Source: Macrobrachium rosenbergii
Lineage: Eukaryota > Arthropoda > Malacostraca > Decapoda > Palaemonidae
NCBI RefSeq assembly: GCF_040412425.1
Contig: NC_089795.1
Span: 79,471,163 to 79,535,162 of the forward strand
Direction: 5' to 3'
Length of the DNA: 64,000 nucleotides
Part shown: positions 24,430 to 37,199 of the stretch, one piece after another
How the letters are laid out: every line of letters begins with the position of its first letter
Position numbering within the stretch: the stretch's first letter is position 1
Notes under the pieces: model-generated
What the model was told of the DNA's origin: nothing
Seen by the model: only the letters and a program-made list of their open reading frames with translations
The model's database searches: none
Program-made: the position numbers and the translations under genes

Positions 24430-27400
24430 GAAACATAATGAAAGTACTTAAAGCACACATTATGACTTATGCTCTCAGACGGTTTGTTGTTATTTTATAT
24501 GCTGTGTAACTATCTGCCCTAACTTCTTGATATGCCGAATATAGACGCAACCGCTTTTAAAACTATGAACATTCACAGTTATGCTGATGTAGCCTACTAA
24601 AACCTAATTTACTTCATGAACAGCAAACTACGATTATTTTCATCCTTGATATAATCTCCCGGTTTTTTCTTTATGCAGAGAGTCATCCATAGTGATATTC
24701 AGACACTTAAACAGCGACGAAGCTTTTCGATATAGGCCTTTGGAAATTAAGTAGTAGGCTATTAGTGTTTTTAATCTCTGCTAATATATCATTGACCTTG
24801 TTTCATTACATAGTATTTCATTGGTAAAACAATATATGAATAATTTGTTCATTATTTTCACCAACTAAAGTATCAGTTGTTAAGGAAAAAATATTCATAG
24901 AAATTATTATCTAGGAGTAAAACTAGCGAGTCATTCAAGCGAGTAGTGCGCCTAAAATTATACTAACACTCTCCTTTATATACAACCACAAAACAATTTT
25001 CTTTCTTTGTGTAAGACAAAATATAGATAGTTGCCTGGCTGATTAAAGAGTAGCTTGCCTAATCAGAAACTGATATAGACCTATTACGGCAAACTGCTCG
25101 AGATACGTATACGTGACAACCAACTCGAGCTGAAAAAAAACCGGCATTAAAAAGAAATATCAAGAGAACATTTTTAAGCCTTCTCAAACGACATACGAAC
25201 TTCGGAGTTTGACCTGATGTGCCATCATCGTCACGTAGCGACACCGAACGTGTAAATTACAATGAATCATTTTGATCGATCGAAGCTTCGAACAATGTTA
25301 TCGATGGTCCTTCTCCATGCTCTTTCCCTTCTCAGTCAAGTCGCGCGTTGCCACCCCACCGACCCTTTATTTTCACCCCTTGTCGCCCAATGGCATCTTC
25401 CGCAATCGATCTAACCTCATCTATTACTTACACGTCAGCTCCCAACATCACTCCCCTTCATTTTATTCGGCGATAATAATATAATAAGGAGAAAAACATT
25501 ACAGTATGAGTTCAAACGAAAAAAGAATGATAAGGCTCTAATTCGAACAATTTTTATTCGAAAGGATTTTTTTCAAGGTCTAAAGAATATTCTTTAGACC
25601 TTGGATTCGTTATTCGGGGGATAATATGGTTTGGTATTATGATAGAAAATGAGTGACTGTTATTTATACTTACGCTGCGATTGATACTTCACACACTCTA
25701 GATCCCGATTTAAATTAGAGACGACATTCCACATTTTCGGAATTAGAACGAAATTTACCGTAAGTGTTTCTAGAAAACATATTTGATTTGTTCGTAAATT
25801 TAAAAAAAAATTATTTTGAAATGTACCTCAAAACAATTAAATGACTTTGTAAGAATATTGAAAAAAAAAATTGAATTATAGATTTAGTTATTAAATGCAA
25901 CGACTGTAATCGGCAGATGTATTTAAACATTGGATTTAACTAGATAGTGTATTATTTAAAACAAAGAATTTCAATTACGAGTGGGATTCTCAAGATACGA
26001 ATTTAATAACGCAGCTGAAGAATTAACTCACGGCGACTTCATATACCACTTCATGTCAGATCTTTATTATAGGCCTATTCATGAAATGGTTGCTAAAAAT
26101 GGTAGCTGTAATGACACGCAAAGATACTTCAAAGGGTGTGGCCTGAAACCGAAAGCGGTAATGAACTATTAAGAAATATGACAATAATGAAGGGGATGCT
26201 GATGTGATTTTTACACGAACGCATGTGTCTTACACATTACAAGCTTAAAAGAAATATTCAAGGTTATAGAAATAAGTAGTATTTAACGATATGAATTAGG
26301 ATAATGGAAAATGAAAGCAAAATTAAACTTCAAATGCTTGGAAATATTGACTCAAATGGAGAACTTAAAGAGGAAAGACCATACAATGAATTACTTACTA
26401 ATTTTATGACTGCTGGTTAGAGAACCTTAACACTTGTTGTATGGGGCAGAAGGAGGGGGTTGGGGGGGTGAGGGAGGAAGCAAGTTATGACTAAGAATGA
26501 TTTGAAATACAAATGTCAAAACACACTGTGTTTCCAGGTGGAAACGTTGACAAGGCATCTGAATATATTGGCGCTAATAATGTCTGACAGTATCAATGTT
26601 CAGAGGTAAAAAAAAGAGGGAATGCGGGTGATACGATTAAGTGCTGTAAAAACATATGTACCCAAAAGCCACCGTAACCCTTGGTTGAAAAGCTTAAATC
26701 ACGTTAGGGTATGTCTAAAACCTTCTTAAAATCACGAGGCTTGTATCCCGATTAGCTTTCTTAATTGCTTTCAAAGTATATAAAAAAAATTAAGTTTAGT
26801 TATATAAAAATGATAGTCACAGTCGATTGACCAGAATATTTAACTCAAAGGTTTCAGGTGAGCTTTAAAAAGTATTGGAATTCATGACAATTTTGTCGGG
26901 ACTCTGTAACAAGACACTCTTCCTGGAACGTCTTTGAGTGAAGGGTGTTAACGATTTTGTGTGTAGGTAAGTGGTAAAGCATGATAGTGAATGTCGTTTT
27001 GAAGGTGCTATTTTCGTGAAACCTTCAATCTTAAAAAGGTCAGACACTTTTGGTGCTAGACTATGCCGTTATTAAAGCAACCGCATATGAGAGCTCATGG
27101 GCTAAAGGTTGTGGGATGTGATTCTTTAGTCTTCTATTGGAAAAATCGTGCCGTTATAGCAGCAAAAGACCGTGCAGGCTTAGCGCCAGGTTTATTTTGG
27201 ACATCGTGTGCAATCAATACAGTTTCCATAGATATGAAGCGCAAAGACGTGGAAAGGTTTATTACAGAGGTACATGCTAACCTAATAATCAAACGGCTCT
27301 GGGCCCTTCCTGACCCCAGTGGGTTTAACTTGCATCCTCCTTATGAACCCCGGCTCCATCAAACCTAGAACACTCTAAATTATGGTGCAAAACTGTACAG

Positions 27401-30400
27401 GGGAACCAGTTTAACCTGGCCTCACATAACAGTGCCGGAAATCGGATAGGAATGCATCTTAATTTGACGTAGGGTACTAAGTCCTACTTGGCACATTGGG
27501 TTGAGTGGCCTGAACCCCAACTTATCATATAGTGTGTGCCGTAAATCGTAGTGGAATTAAGAGATGCAGCCTTACCAAACATAACCTAGGATTGCGTGCC
27601 CTAACCGGCAAGGGGGCCCCTTCCTGTATCACACCCTTAGTGCTTCGTACACTTTAGAAGCGCAGAATGACTAAAGTGCCCCAGTGCTTGGGTTGTCTCC
27701 AAATTCAATACAGCCATCCCTTCCCAATGCATATTACATAGCTCAAGTTTTGGAGGTAGTATCCTGTGCTTTACAACAGGGTGGGACGTACTAATCTCGG
27801 AATAAATGTGGATACGCATAGGTTGGATGTTACTCCCTGTATTAGTTTATAATTGACCACGTGTGTTGGTACGTTAGGGGTATTTGGTAGTATAGCCTAC
27901 ATATACTCGGTTTAGGGACCTTTACGACTGATATGCTTCAGTCGGGGTGTTTTTCATCATTCTCGAAACAAGCATCGATTAGTTTTGCACATCGAACCAA
28001 TATTCACTGTCGTCATTTAGTTTTAAAACCCCTGTTACAATACAGTGCTTGTGTAGTCTGTAACCATTACCCCTAATTTCAAAGCTCGACAAGGCCCTCT
28101 TTATTATGACCGGCCGCTTTTGCCTCCAAGCCATAATGTGCTAATTCAGGAAGCTCCAGCTATCTCGGGTTGTGAGGTGAGAACTTAGTACTGAATCTAT
28201 CGGCTTAGTTTTTATTATTTTTTCATACTGTTAACGTACTTTAGTATTCTGGCACTATGTATACAGTGCCTAGTTAGGTTTTCGCTAACGATTTCATCCA
28301 AGAAAATAGTGTCATGTCTAACCACTGCTTTTGAAAGGCACAATAAAGAGTTTCAAGTAAAGCTAGATTATTCAGGTGTCTTGAATGAAAAGGAGGTCCC
28401 AGCTGGTTTTTAATAAATGGGGTTGGTTAAAGGACCAGTAACAGTTCGGTGAGCTGAATAGATGAAACTTAAAATATGTAACGTTGTTGGTGTATACGAG
28501 AGCGCGTTTCTCCTGAGTAAAATGTTAATTAGTTCGTTATTTGGAGAAGGCATTTTGTGCTCCAGTTTCAATATCTCGTTCGTCCCTTGAGATCGCGTGC
28601 AAAATCAGTTCTTCTTGATGTCGTCCTTATCACTTAGGTTTCTAGCTGAATACTACAATGTCTGAAACTGTGTAAAAGACATGTTATAATATTGAAAGTA
28701 AAAAGTTTCTGGCACAATATTCCCCCTTCTGTTTGCCAGTGGTGTATAGCTAATAAGTGTTTTCCCGTAATGAGTTCTTGAAGCTACTCAAATAATTGAA
28801 TATTGGGTTCATATGCTTAACTTCATTACCTAAACTTTTGGTTTTTTAGGAATGTGATTGGTCCTTTTTCAGTGTTCAGTCACTTTCGAGTCTCCATATA
28901 TCGATTGGGGAGATTCAGTAATGAAAATTACATAGTTCTCCAGCCTTCATACTGGTATGAGTTAATTTAACCACGGGATTTCAGAAAATGCCACCGATAT
29001 TGCCCTAAGTAATACTTTCGCTTTCTCTCGTTCACATCATGGTAGTGTAGAGCAAAAACTCTTCAGATATTCTCATAAAATTTCAAAGGATGATGTTCCC
29101 CAGGAGTAAAACCAATACTGATTGGTTATAGTGATGATCTGGAATTGATCCGATTAGAATTGCTCCAGCTTGGACAGGAAATTAAAGTTTACATTTTATT
29201 TATTTTTTTAGCACTAATGTACTTCTAGATTTATTTTGAATAACGGACCCTTTACAAGAAGAACCGTGCAGTTTGCGCATGCAATTTACCCCTTTTTTTT
29301 AACAGTACTTCACAACTTCACCCATTTACTCTTACAGTATATTCCTTCAGCTATTTGTACGCAACCGTTGCCATTTAATGTCTTTAATCCCATTTTCATG
29401 CTCGCCTTTGTATCCCCAACCCCAATTTCTCCCGCTCTCTTATGAACATTGATAATCTGGGGCCTCTGTTAATGATTAATACATTTAGATTCCAGACATC
29501 ATTTTCACCTTTAAAGTCAGAGGCTGGTCACTCATTTCGAATCATGCTTGGCTACAACCCACTCCCCTTCCCACCCCCACCCCCTTTCCCTGAAAATTAA
29601 TAAGCTAAGGTTCTCTAACCATTAAATCGGGGATGGTGGATGAAAAAGTAGGGTGAAAATAGTTAAAGTTGAGGGAATGACCATAAGAATTAGGTCAAGT
29701 AGAGACCTTGTTTTCCTCTGGGTAACCCCGGTCCGGTGGAAACCGAAGTGTTGTTTCCGTCACCGATCTGCCTGTAGTTACGCCTGCTGGATTTTTTTTT
29801 CTGGGGGTGGGGGGGGGACATGCTTCGGTTACCACTTTCTTAGAAAGCACAGTCCGTTTACCTTGCTACTTTAGCAGATAACCTGCTTCAGAACCTTAGA
29901 ATTTAAATGCTTTTGAATTTTGGTCACCGGCTCCGTCAGAATATTTAGGATATAATTTTTTTTTATTGTACAGTTAGCTAATGATTTATGATAGTTAAAT
30001 GTGCTTTAAGTGAATGAAACTCCAAGCAAGTAATCTTCAGTTTTATCAAGATAACAGGTTTTCTTAGTTTGGTGCATAACACTAACTTGAAGTGCTCTTG
30101 CTTAAGATTGCTTCCCCTGAAACATGGCTAGAGCCATTATTCTCAGGGCTTGGTTAAAGCTTAAGGCAATTTTCCGTGACCCCGTTTTGCACTCTTAGAC
30201 TGGGCTCGATCAAAGAGGAATATGGCAGTCCCATTTGCATATTCAGGTTCGCTCTGAAGTGTGTTATAGTTCATTTTGCTGGCATTGAGTGCATTCGTTT
30301 GTACGTGATCGTTTTAATTTATATCGAACCAAATGCCAACCCATTATTCAAAAGCTGAGAAATATCTGAGCCGTTGCATCAACCCCAGTGCTTAGGCTCT

Positions 30401-31160
30401 TGCAAGATTAGAGTAGGTACTTATCAGTTTCTTACGAGGACTTTGAGATATTTGCCACTTGTCTGGTCTTGGCCGGAATCTGTGAAGATTTCTCTGCCCC
30501 TCTTGGGTACTGTTCACAGTAGTTTTGCTTGAATACTGACATTCCAAACACTGTCAGCCTCCTAAGAAACCTAGTCTCATACATGCAATGATAAACTGTA
30601 ATTCTTGGTTCATCGTGTCGTTCCATGTCAGTTGACAATGTTAACACTTCCTATGGGGAAGACGAGTTATTCAGAATTAGCGTGGATTGCGAAAGTGAAA
30701 CAACAAAAATCAGAGGTTGTTTCCGTATACCATATGATTAACTTGGCGCAGTAACCTGTGAAAGACTTTATTTCATGAAAGTAATGGATCCATGAGTTTT
30801 GATATTGCTGAAACACTAAATATCGGCTAGTATTTCAGAAGACGAAGTTGGTTTCACTAGCCAAGAAAGTGAAGTGGAAAGTATACCCTCAAGTGTCTCG
30901 AGTTGACTAGGTGATCGTTTTCTGTGAGAACAGTAGAAAATGAAAGATCACAGAGCTGGCACAACTGAAACTTTCCCAACTTCCCAAAGGATGTGGTTGA
31001 GAATTTGGTTAACCGAAGTATAATCTCATCTTATAGACGTGTTTGTGTGCCTATTTTCACTGAAGCTTCAGTTCAGCTGCACTTGACATAAGCTATGCAA
31101 CAGTTGACTGGTGAATAAATATATGCGGGATTATAATTGTTTTCCAAACGTAATAGCTAA
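24430..31160. other. Stretch without recognised genes
   Basis: Only short frames occur. The longest are about 101 codons at 27063-27368 and 63 codons at 25981-26172, both unrecognised. From about 25.0 kb the sequence has more CG dinucleotides than the WDR59 introns, a compositional step without a visible boundary element. G-runs lie at 26453-26477 and 29803-29818. I see no RNA gene. Confidence 0.45.
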
Positions 31161-31163
31161 ACG

Positions 31164-31591
31164 CAGTGGTTCTCAAACGATGGGTAATTACCCTCGTGGG
31201 GTAATGAAGCCGTTTCTAAGGCACTGTTTAAAAGTAATAGCTTTTTGGAGTAAAATGCAGTAAATTTACAAATAATAATAATAAATAAATGCTGATATGT
31301 GAGGTGCACTGGCCTCTACAGACCCTCGCATTGATATTTTAGTAAAGGACAAACAATACCATGTTTCCCATTAATAATGCAGCAATAATGTCTTTATTTT
31401 CTATTACCAAAAATAATGCTTTAATTCCAGTTTGTAATAAAGGAACAATGCTTTAAATTTTTGTCAAAGGAATAATGTCTAAAATCTAAGATCTTTGTTT
31501 AACATAACTGAAGAGGGATGGGGTAGGGGTAATGGTGACATATCACACCACTGCCGGGGGCAACAATACCAAAAAAATTTGAGAACCACTA
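31164..31591. mobile_element. hAT-type MITE with 8-bp target duplication
   Basis: It starts CAGTGGTTCTCAAA and ends TTTGAGAACCACTA, a 14-bp terminal inverted repeat with one mismatch. This is the typical end of hAT (Charlie-like) elements. The flanks read CTAAACG before and CTATAACG after, an 8-bp duplication with one base lost on the left. The 428-bp body is non-coding. AATAATG recurs inside several times (about 31373, 31385, 31412 and 31471). Confidence 0.9.
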
Positions 31592-32048
31592 CTATAACGT
31601 AACCCCCATTATACTATTCCTCTTATAAACCATGGATTATTATATTCTGATTAACAAACACACGCATTACCCCAACGATCAACACGTGGCTTGCCCTCTT
31701 TTAACTTAAGGCCAAAAGAAAGACTCCAGAATGTGTTCTTACCATGAACATTAAGGAAAGCAGTTTTTTTTTTTTAACTAAGGTTTTGCATACAACTGTA
31801 CGTTTGCCATAGCCTAACTCAAAGGACACTAGCGGCCTTTAATGATAGTTTTTTTTTATGTTTCACCGCAATATGTGCTGAATTAAGATTTTTTCCGTTG
31901 ATAAACAGTATATGCAGTGTGCGGTGGCCTGTTTCATAATATATTTATAATACATAGTAATCAATTTGAGAAGTTTTTTCGATGTTTATTCGCAATTATG
32001 CAGGTTAATAACCAACGATTGTCAAACTCATTTTGTTAATTTTTCAGG

Positions 32049-32150
32049 TTTTATATCCAGAGATGCGGGAAGGTCTCCAGAATTCCGCGTAAATAATCTT
32101 CAAAAGCGCTACAGGTTATCAACCCATCGCAACTGCCTTACTGGTGTCAG
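32049..32150 (+). other. Candidate exon 1 of an unknown transcript
   Basis: A 102-base segment between TTTTTCAG and a strong donor (CAG|GTGAGT). It is CpG-rich for the area and open in one frame (ISRDAGRSPEFRVNNLQKRY). I do not recognise it. It could be an untranslated exon. Confidence 0.3.
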
Positions 32151-32523
32151 GGTGAGTTTAAATAATTTTCTTTCGTGTCTAAATGCTATTGGTGGTGGTA
32201 AAAATGCCAAGTGACGATACTGAAGTGTCAAACCTGTGTAATTTGTCGAATAAATTTCCTTGCAGATAACTTAAAAAAAAAAAAAAAAGGTCCATAGTAC
32301 GTTTAGTGATTACATACAGTACGTACGTTGCATTCATCAGACTTGCTGACAGTAAACCCATGAACATTTTACAGTAGGTATTTTCTTTATATTTCCCGGG
32401 TTTCCTTAGCAAAACATAATTTACTTTTGTTGCCTTGCAGACTTAATAATTTTAAAGCTGAATAAATGGAAGAAATGAGAAGAATCACGTATATTCTCGT
32501 TTATCTTATATTTCTCTCCCTCA

Positions 32524-32659
32524 GGGAACCTGAATTTACAACCATCCTGAAGATCAGCTTTCGGAAATCATCTTCAAAACATCACTCTGTTGACGTAACT
32601 GAATTTTGAGTCTGCGCTGTGAACCATACTCCTGTTGTTTTGAAAGGTTTTATTAACAG
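32524..32659 (+). other. Candidate exon 2 of an unknown transcript
   Basis: It follows a good pyrimidine-rich acceptor (TTCTCTCCCTCAG) and ends at ACAG|GTAAGC. It has no long frame, so it would be untranslated. With the candidate at 32049-32150 it makes two consecutive well-bordered segments. Confidence 0.28.
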
Positions 32660-34400
32660 GTAAGCCTTGTGCGACACTTTTAGTATGGAGTTAAAGTAAC
32701 ACCATCCTGGGTGTACGGTAAGGGGTTTACATAATATTATTACGCCATTTACTACTAGTTTAAATCCCCAATATTTTTATTATTGTATTTTTGTTTCTGT
32801 GACATTGATTTTGGAATGAATGGGTGCGATTATTCCCAGTGACCACTGCCCAAGAATATGAGGCACATCCCTGTCTCATTACCCCGTTATCGGCATTTTT
32901 GCAGTACATATAAACCCATTTTCCAGCATCTTAACCTCTGCCAACATAACTAATATTTATTAAACACCTTGACCACCATTCTGCACCCAATAGTACCTAG
33001 ATCACTGTTGTTACCTGAAGTCTTTTACATTGAAGTAAAATTAATTCAGTTGGACGCACAGTAGGGTTTTAGCATCCAGTACAAGAAGAGAGGCACATAA
33101 CCATAGTACTAGAGAGCTGGTCATATCCGTTCGTTTTCAGAGTAAAAAGTGAAGAAAAAGAAAGATGCGAAGGTCTTATTAAAGTAACTTTAGTATTGAG
33201 AAAATAGGCAAATGGCTAGGCAGTGACAATGGACCATTCTTATTCACCACCGGACCGTGACAAAAGGACTCGTATAACATGAGCCAGTAGGTAGCAGTTG
33301 CTCTTCGAATAGTTTGGGAGTGGATTAAGGTAAACGGTTAAATTATGTTATTTTATCGTTATTCTTTCCATTGGTCCTGCGAGCACGTCTGTCTATCAAG
33401 TTTAGGCAGTTTATCCAGGCTAACTATCCAGGGTAGGTTAAGTTGTATCCCTGTTGAAAATGTCTTTGATCTGCTTGTTTGTCTATCCGGGCAAGGCTGG
33501 CTGTCTAGGCTATCTATCCAGATCAGTTTAAGATGTTAGATTAGATAAGGTTAGTCTTTGTGTGGGCTTATAATCTGTTTGTGACTGAAGTGCACTTTAA
33601 CGTGACTTTTGTCAGTATTTTGGCAGTTCAACTAACTTTAAACTTGTCAATCGATGAGATTTGCATTGCTACATCTGCTTTAGGAGTAGGTGCTCTGTAT
33701 ACTGGTTATAAGTAATTATTATTTTTTTTTTTTGCATCCTAAGTACTAATATAACCTAAAGTAATCATTCGTATTTATTCTCCAGCAAATGGAATCCTAA
33801 GTGGTCAGTCTAATGACTACTTTCCTCGATTCTGTTCTTGTAGATTCATCATCATCCCATGTTGGGGTATGCAGGTTGCCCTGGCTGCTAGATGATCTCC
33901 CTAACAATTATATTTTTATTTTATCCACCTCATGTTGTCGGTGATCTCTTACAAAAATTATTAGGAAACTGCCTTACAAAAATGTATTGTGCAATGATCT
34001 TACAAGTAAATTTCATCATCTCAAGACAGCATTATTCAGTTTGATCCCTCTTGTAGGTAGTAGTGAGATGTTACTTAGGTTTTATTGTTCTGAACCAGAA
34101 ATAAACTCCGGTGAAACAAGAAGTTGTTTAAATTTTTAAGCTGTTTCACTGGCAGTATACAGTTAGCACAAAGGGGTAGCCTTTGCCAGTCCATGTGCAT
34201 GATGTTTAGTGTTACAATTTTCCTTTGCAAAGTGAACCTAATTTTTCTTTAATAGTTGTTAGGTCAGATATAGTTCTAGTGATTACTTATCACCATTGTG
34301 ACAAATCTGTATACTATGCACCAGCACCCAGTAATCTTATAATTTTTTCTATGCCAGGTGTACTGTACCTGTGAATACTGTCTGACACTATGGCTAAATG

Positions 34401-34539
34401 TTATATATGAAACGAAGAATTAATTTGACAATGACAATATATGTGGCACGTTCCAGCAGAATGATGAAGTGAGTCAGAATGCTGGAACGTAACAAATAGA
34501 TTTAATGTCATTGTCGAATTAATTCAAGTTCATATATAA
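34401..34539. repeat. Long imperfect inverted repeat (hairpin)
   Basis: TTATATATGAA, AATTAATTTGACAATGACA and CGTTCCAGC on the left are mirrored on the right by GCTGGAACG, TGTCATTGTCGAATTAATT and TTCATATATAA. The 139 bases fold into arms of about 55 with a 23-base loop. It may be a MITE or foldback element. Confidence 0.88.
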
Positions 34540-35349
34540 CTTTCTCCCCCCTGTTTAAATAGGCTTTAACATTGTACGTGCTGAATTTAATTTGCGCTTA
34601 GTGAATTTAACTGGTAATGCCGTATAAAAAGTGTCTGTTAAGCTCATTTGAAGAAAAAACATCTAAATATCTGAGGAAAAATGTTTTTGGAGATTACTTT
34701 TGAGTTATGACTGACATTATTACCATAGTAGTAACACATAATATCAGTTAAGTTTATTCCTTGCCTTCATTAATTTGAATATATGATAATGTTAAAAATT
34801 CAAAGTTTCTGTAGTTGTGCAATAGGTATTTTTGATAAATGTAAATGTTAAAAATACATAAAACTTTCCATATTAAAGCTCGAGCTTCAATAGCTAATTA
34901 ATCAACACAGGAATTGTGTGTGGAGAAAAATGAAAATTTAAGTTTTTTTTTTCATGCAAGTAAGGTATCGTGCTTTGATGTAACTGCTTGATTAACAATG
35001 AGGTTTGAACAAAATTCTATTAACAGTACTGTATTTACAGACAGCATATATTTTTCTTATTGCAGGATGTATTGTGGCATTGTTTACAGTTGACATATTT
35101 TGTTACCTACAAGTTTTTTTAAAGGAAATGTTTTCAGACTTCTTTTTAAAAAGTTAATTTTGACAAAACACTCTAAAAACTGCAAATGAAATGGTACTCC
35201 CTTATCAAATCTTAGTTTGAAGAAATTTCTTTTTGTGATTGGTCATTTTTACCATGAGTTCATGAACAGGATTTTGAAAGATATGAAATTTTGTTCTTTA
35301 GACATCGCATATAATTTTTTTTTACTATTGCTCTTTTTAGTAACATGAC

Positions 35350-35530
35350 CTGATACTGTATTAAACTGAAGTTAACAAAGTTTTGAATTATATTAAGCTT
35401 AGTGACAAAATTGACTGTATTAAACTTACTGTAACATAGCGTTTTGAATTATGTTAAAGCTTAGAGTGACAAATTTTAACTGATAAAAATTTAGGTGACA
35501 ACGTTTTGAGTGTTGTTAACATTTGACTAA
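35350..35530. repeat. Degenerate tandem repeat, about 62 bp x 3
   Basis: Three units share CTGTATTAAACT, TAACAAAGTTTTGAATTAT and TTAAGCTTAGTGACAAA with increasing divergence. Related words (GTGACAT, CATGTCATT, GCATGTCAGTTGAAATGGCA) recur up to about 36.25 kb, so the repeat zone may be longer. Confidence 0.6.
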
Positions 35531-37118
35531 TAAAAAGCGGTAAGTGGCAGGACTTTTTGACTTGCATTCAGGTTTGCATGACATGACATCTTAACTATGT
35601 TAGGCATGTGTGACGTTACATTTTGACGTCACGTTTGTCATGCCACTGAAAGCAAGTCACTAGGCGCTGCATCAACAAAGTGGTTATGTTAATCAATTAT
35701 TTAGCCAAAAGTCATTAATAAGATTGCATCTCTAAAACAATGTTAATCAGGCTGTGTCACCCAGAACAAAGCATCAGCTAAAATGTATAGCCCAGTATAA
35801 ATCAAAAGCTTATACAGTATCATTTAAAGCACTATCAGCTGAAATGGCATGTCATTCAAAGAATATAATCAGTTAAATTCATGTCATTTGAACTTTGCAG
35901 TTGGGGTATGCAAGCCAAGACATTTCACCTTCACACTGGGCTTTGTTTGTTTGATTTCTTGAGTTACATTGTGGTTTGGCTGACATTTTAACTTACATTG
36001 TTCAAGTAATACATTGTTCATATCACTTGAAAACACATTCAGTACTCTCAAGCATTTGATCCAGTTTTGTCACTCTAGTTACCATTAGTCAAACAAACAT
36101 TACTCAAAATATCATGTCCCTAAAGTGCTCAAAGCATGTCAGTTGAAATGGCATGTCTTTTTTAACTTGAACAATTGTGGTATGCGTGACAGAGACATTT
36201 CAACTGCACATTGAGACTTTGAAATGTTAAGTCATGCATACTCCAACTGTAAAGTGAATATTACATTTTTGAAAGGACACTTGTGACCAGTAACATTAAT
36301 GGAGGTTAATAATGTTAGGTGTTTATAATAATATTAGGTGTTTATAAGGGACATGCAGCACTTTTAACAAGTAACCATTTTTGAACATGACATGACATGA
36401 TTAATTTCATTTTTAGGAGAATTTTTTTAACATTTGTTTTCACTGTGCTGTATTGAGTGATGTAACCATTTTGCAGATTCTTTTTTTTTCCTCCTCTTTT
36501 GTGACTTGCTTTCAAATGGCGTGACATTTTCGACTGATGTAGTGTTCTTAAGTGTCAGCAGTTTGACCAGTAATTGTTGCTGAGCAACTTGAATGGTAGT
36601 AAGTGTTATTTCTGCTGAACAGTTAATTGTTTCTAATTAAAGGCATGAGGTTTATAGTACAGTGTATAAACTATTTAACAGATAAGACAGTACCATGTTT
36701 CTTGTACAGTGGTAGTTAGTATGTTATATAATAATCTCTCTTGCAATTTTTGGGCTCTTTATTACAGCGAGTTTGCTCTATGATAAACTTGCAATTTTTC
36801 CAACAGTACCTGTTTACTGATAAATTGGTAGCTCAATTTTTATTTGGGAATATGTATAGAATAGCCATAAGTACACAAAGATACCCACAACGATTTTGAT
36901 ATGGAATTGCTACATTAAGTAAAGGAAATAACCAATTAAAAGTCATTTATTTTAACATTTTAATTATATGTAACAATCAAAATGGTGCTATGACGACTTA
37001 ATCTTTCCCCATTAAAATGGCCGAAAGAATTCAGCTTATTCTTTTCAGCCTATTTTTTAGATGCATACTTCTGACAGCATTGTGTTCTTTACTTAACGAT
37101 TTTTGTTTATTTCCAAGA

Positions 37119-37153
37119 TGTCATTGAAGGGTTATTTCACTACTGAAATGCAA
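37119..37153 (+). CDS. Candidate short start-codon exon
   Basis: After TTTATTTCCAAG comes ATG with 11 further codons (MSLKGYFTTEMQ), then CAAG|GTAAGG. Acceptor and donor are good. If the candidate exons near 32 kb are 5' UTR, this could carry the start codon, but I see no following exon. Confidence 0.2.
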
Positions 37154-37199
37154 GGTAAGGTATGTGATTGGAGATTGGCAGTTTTTTCTAGCTATCATA

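Noticed and set aside
27063..27368. 101-codon + strand frame
   Set aside because: No recognisable motif, no splice context and no support beyond length. Kept only as part of an unannotated stretch.
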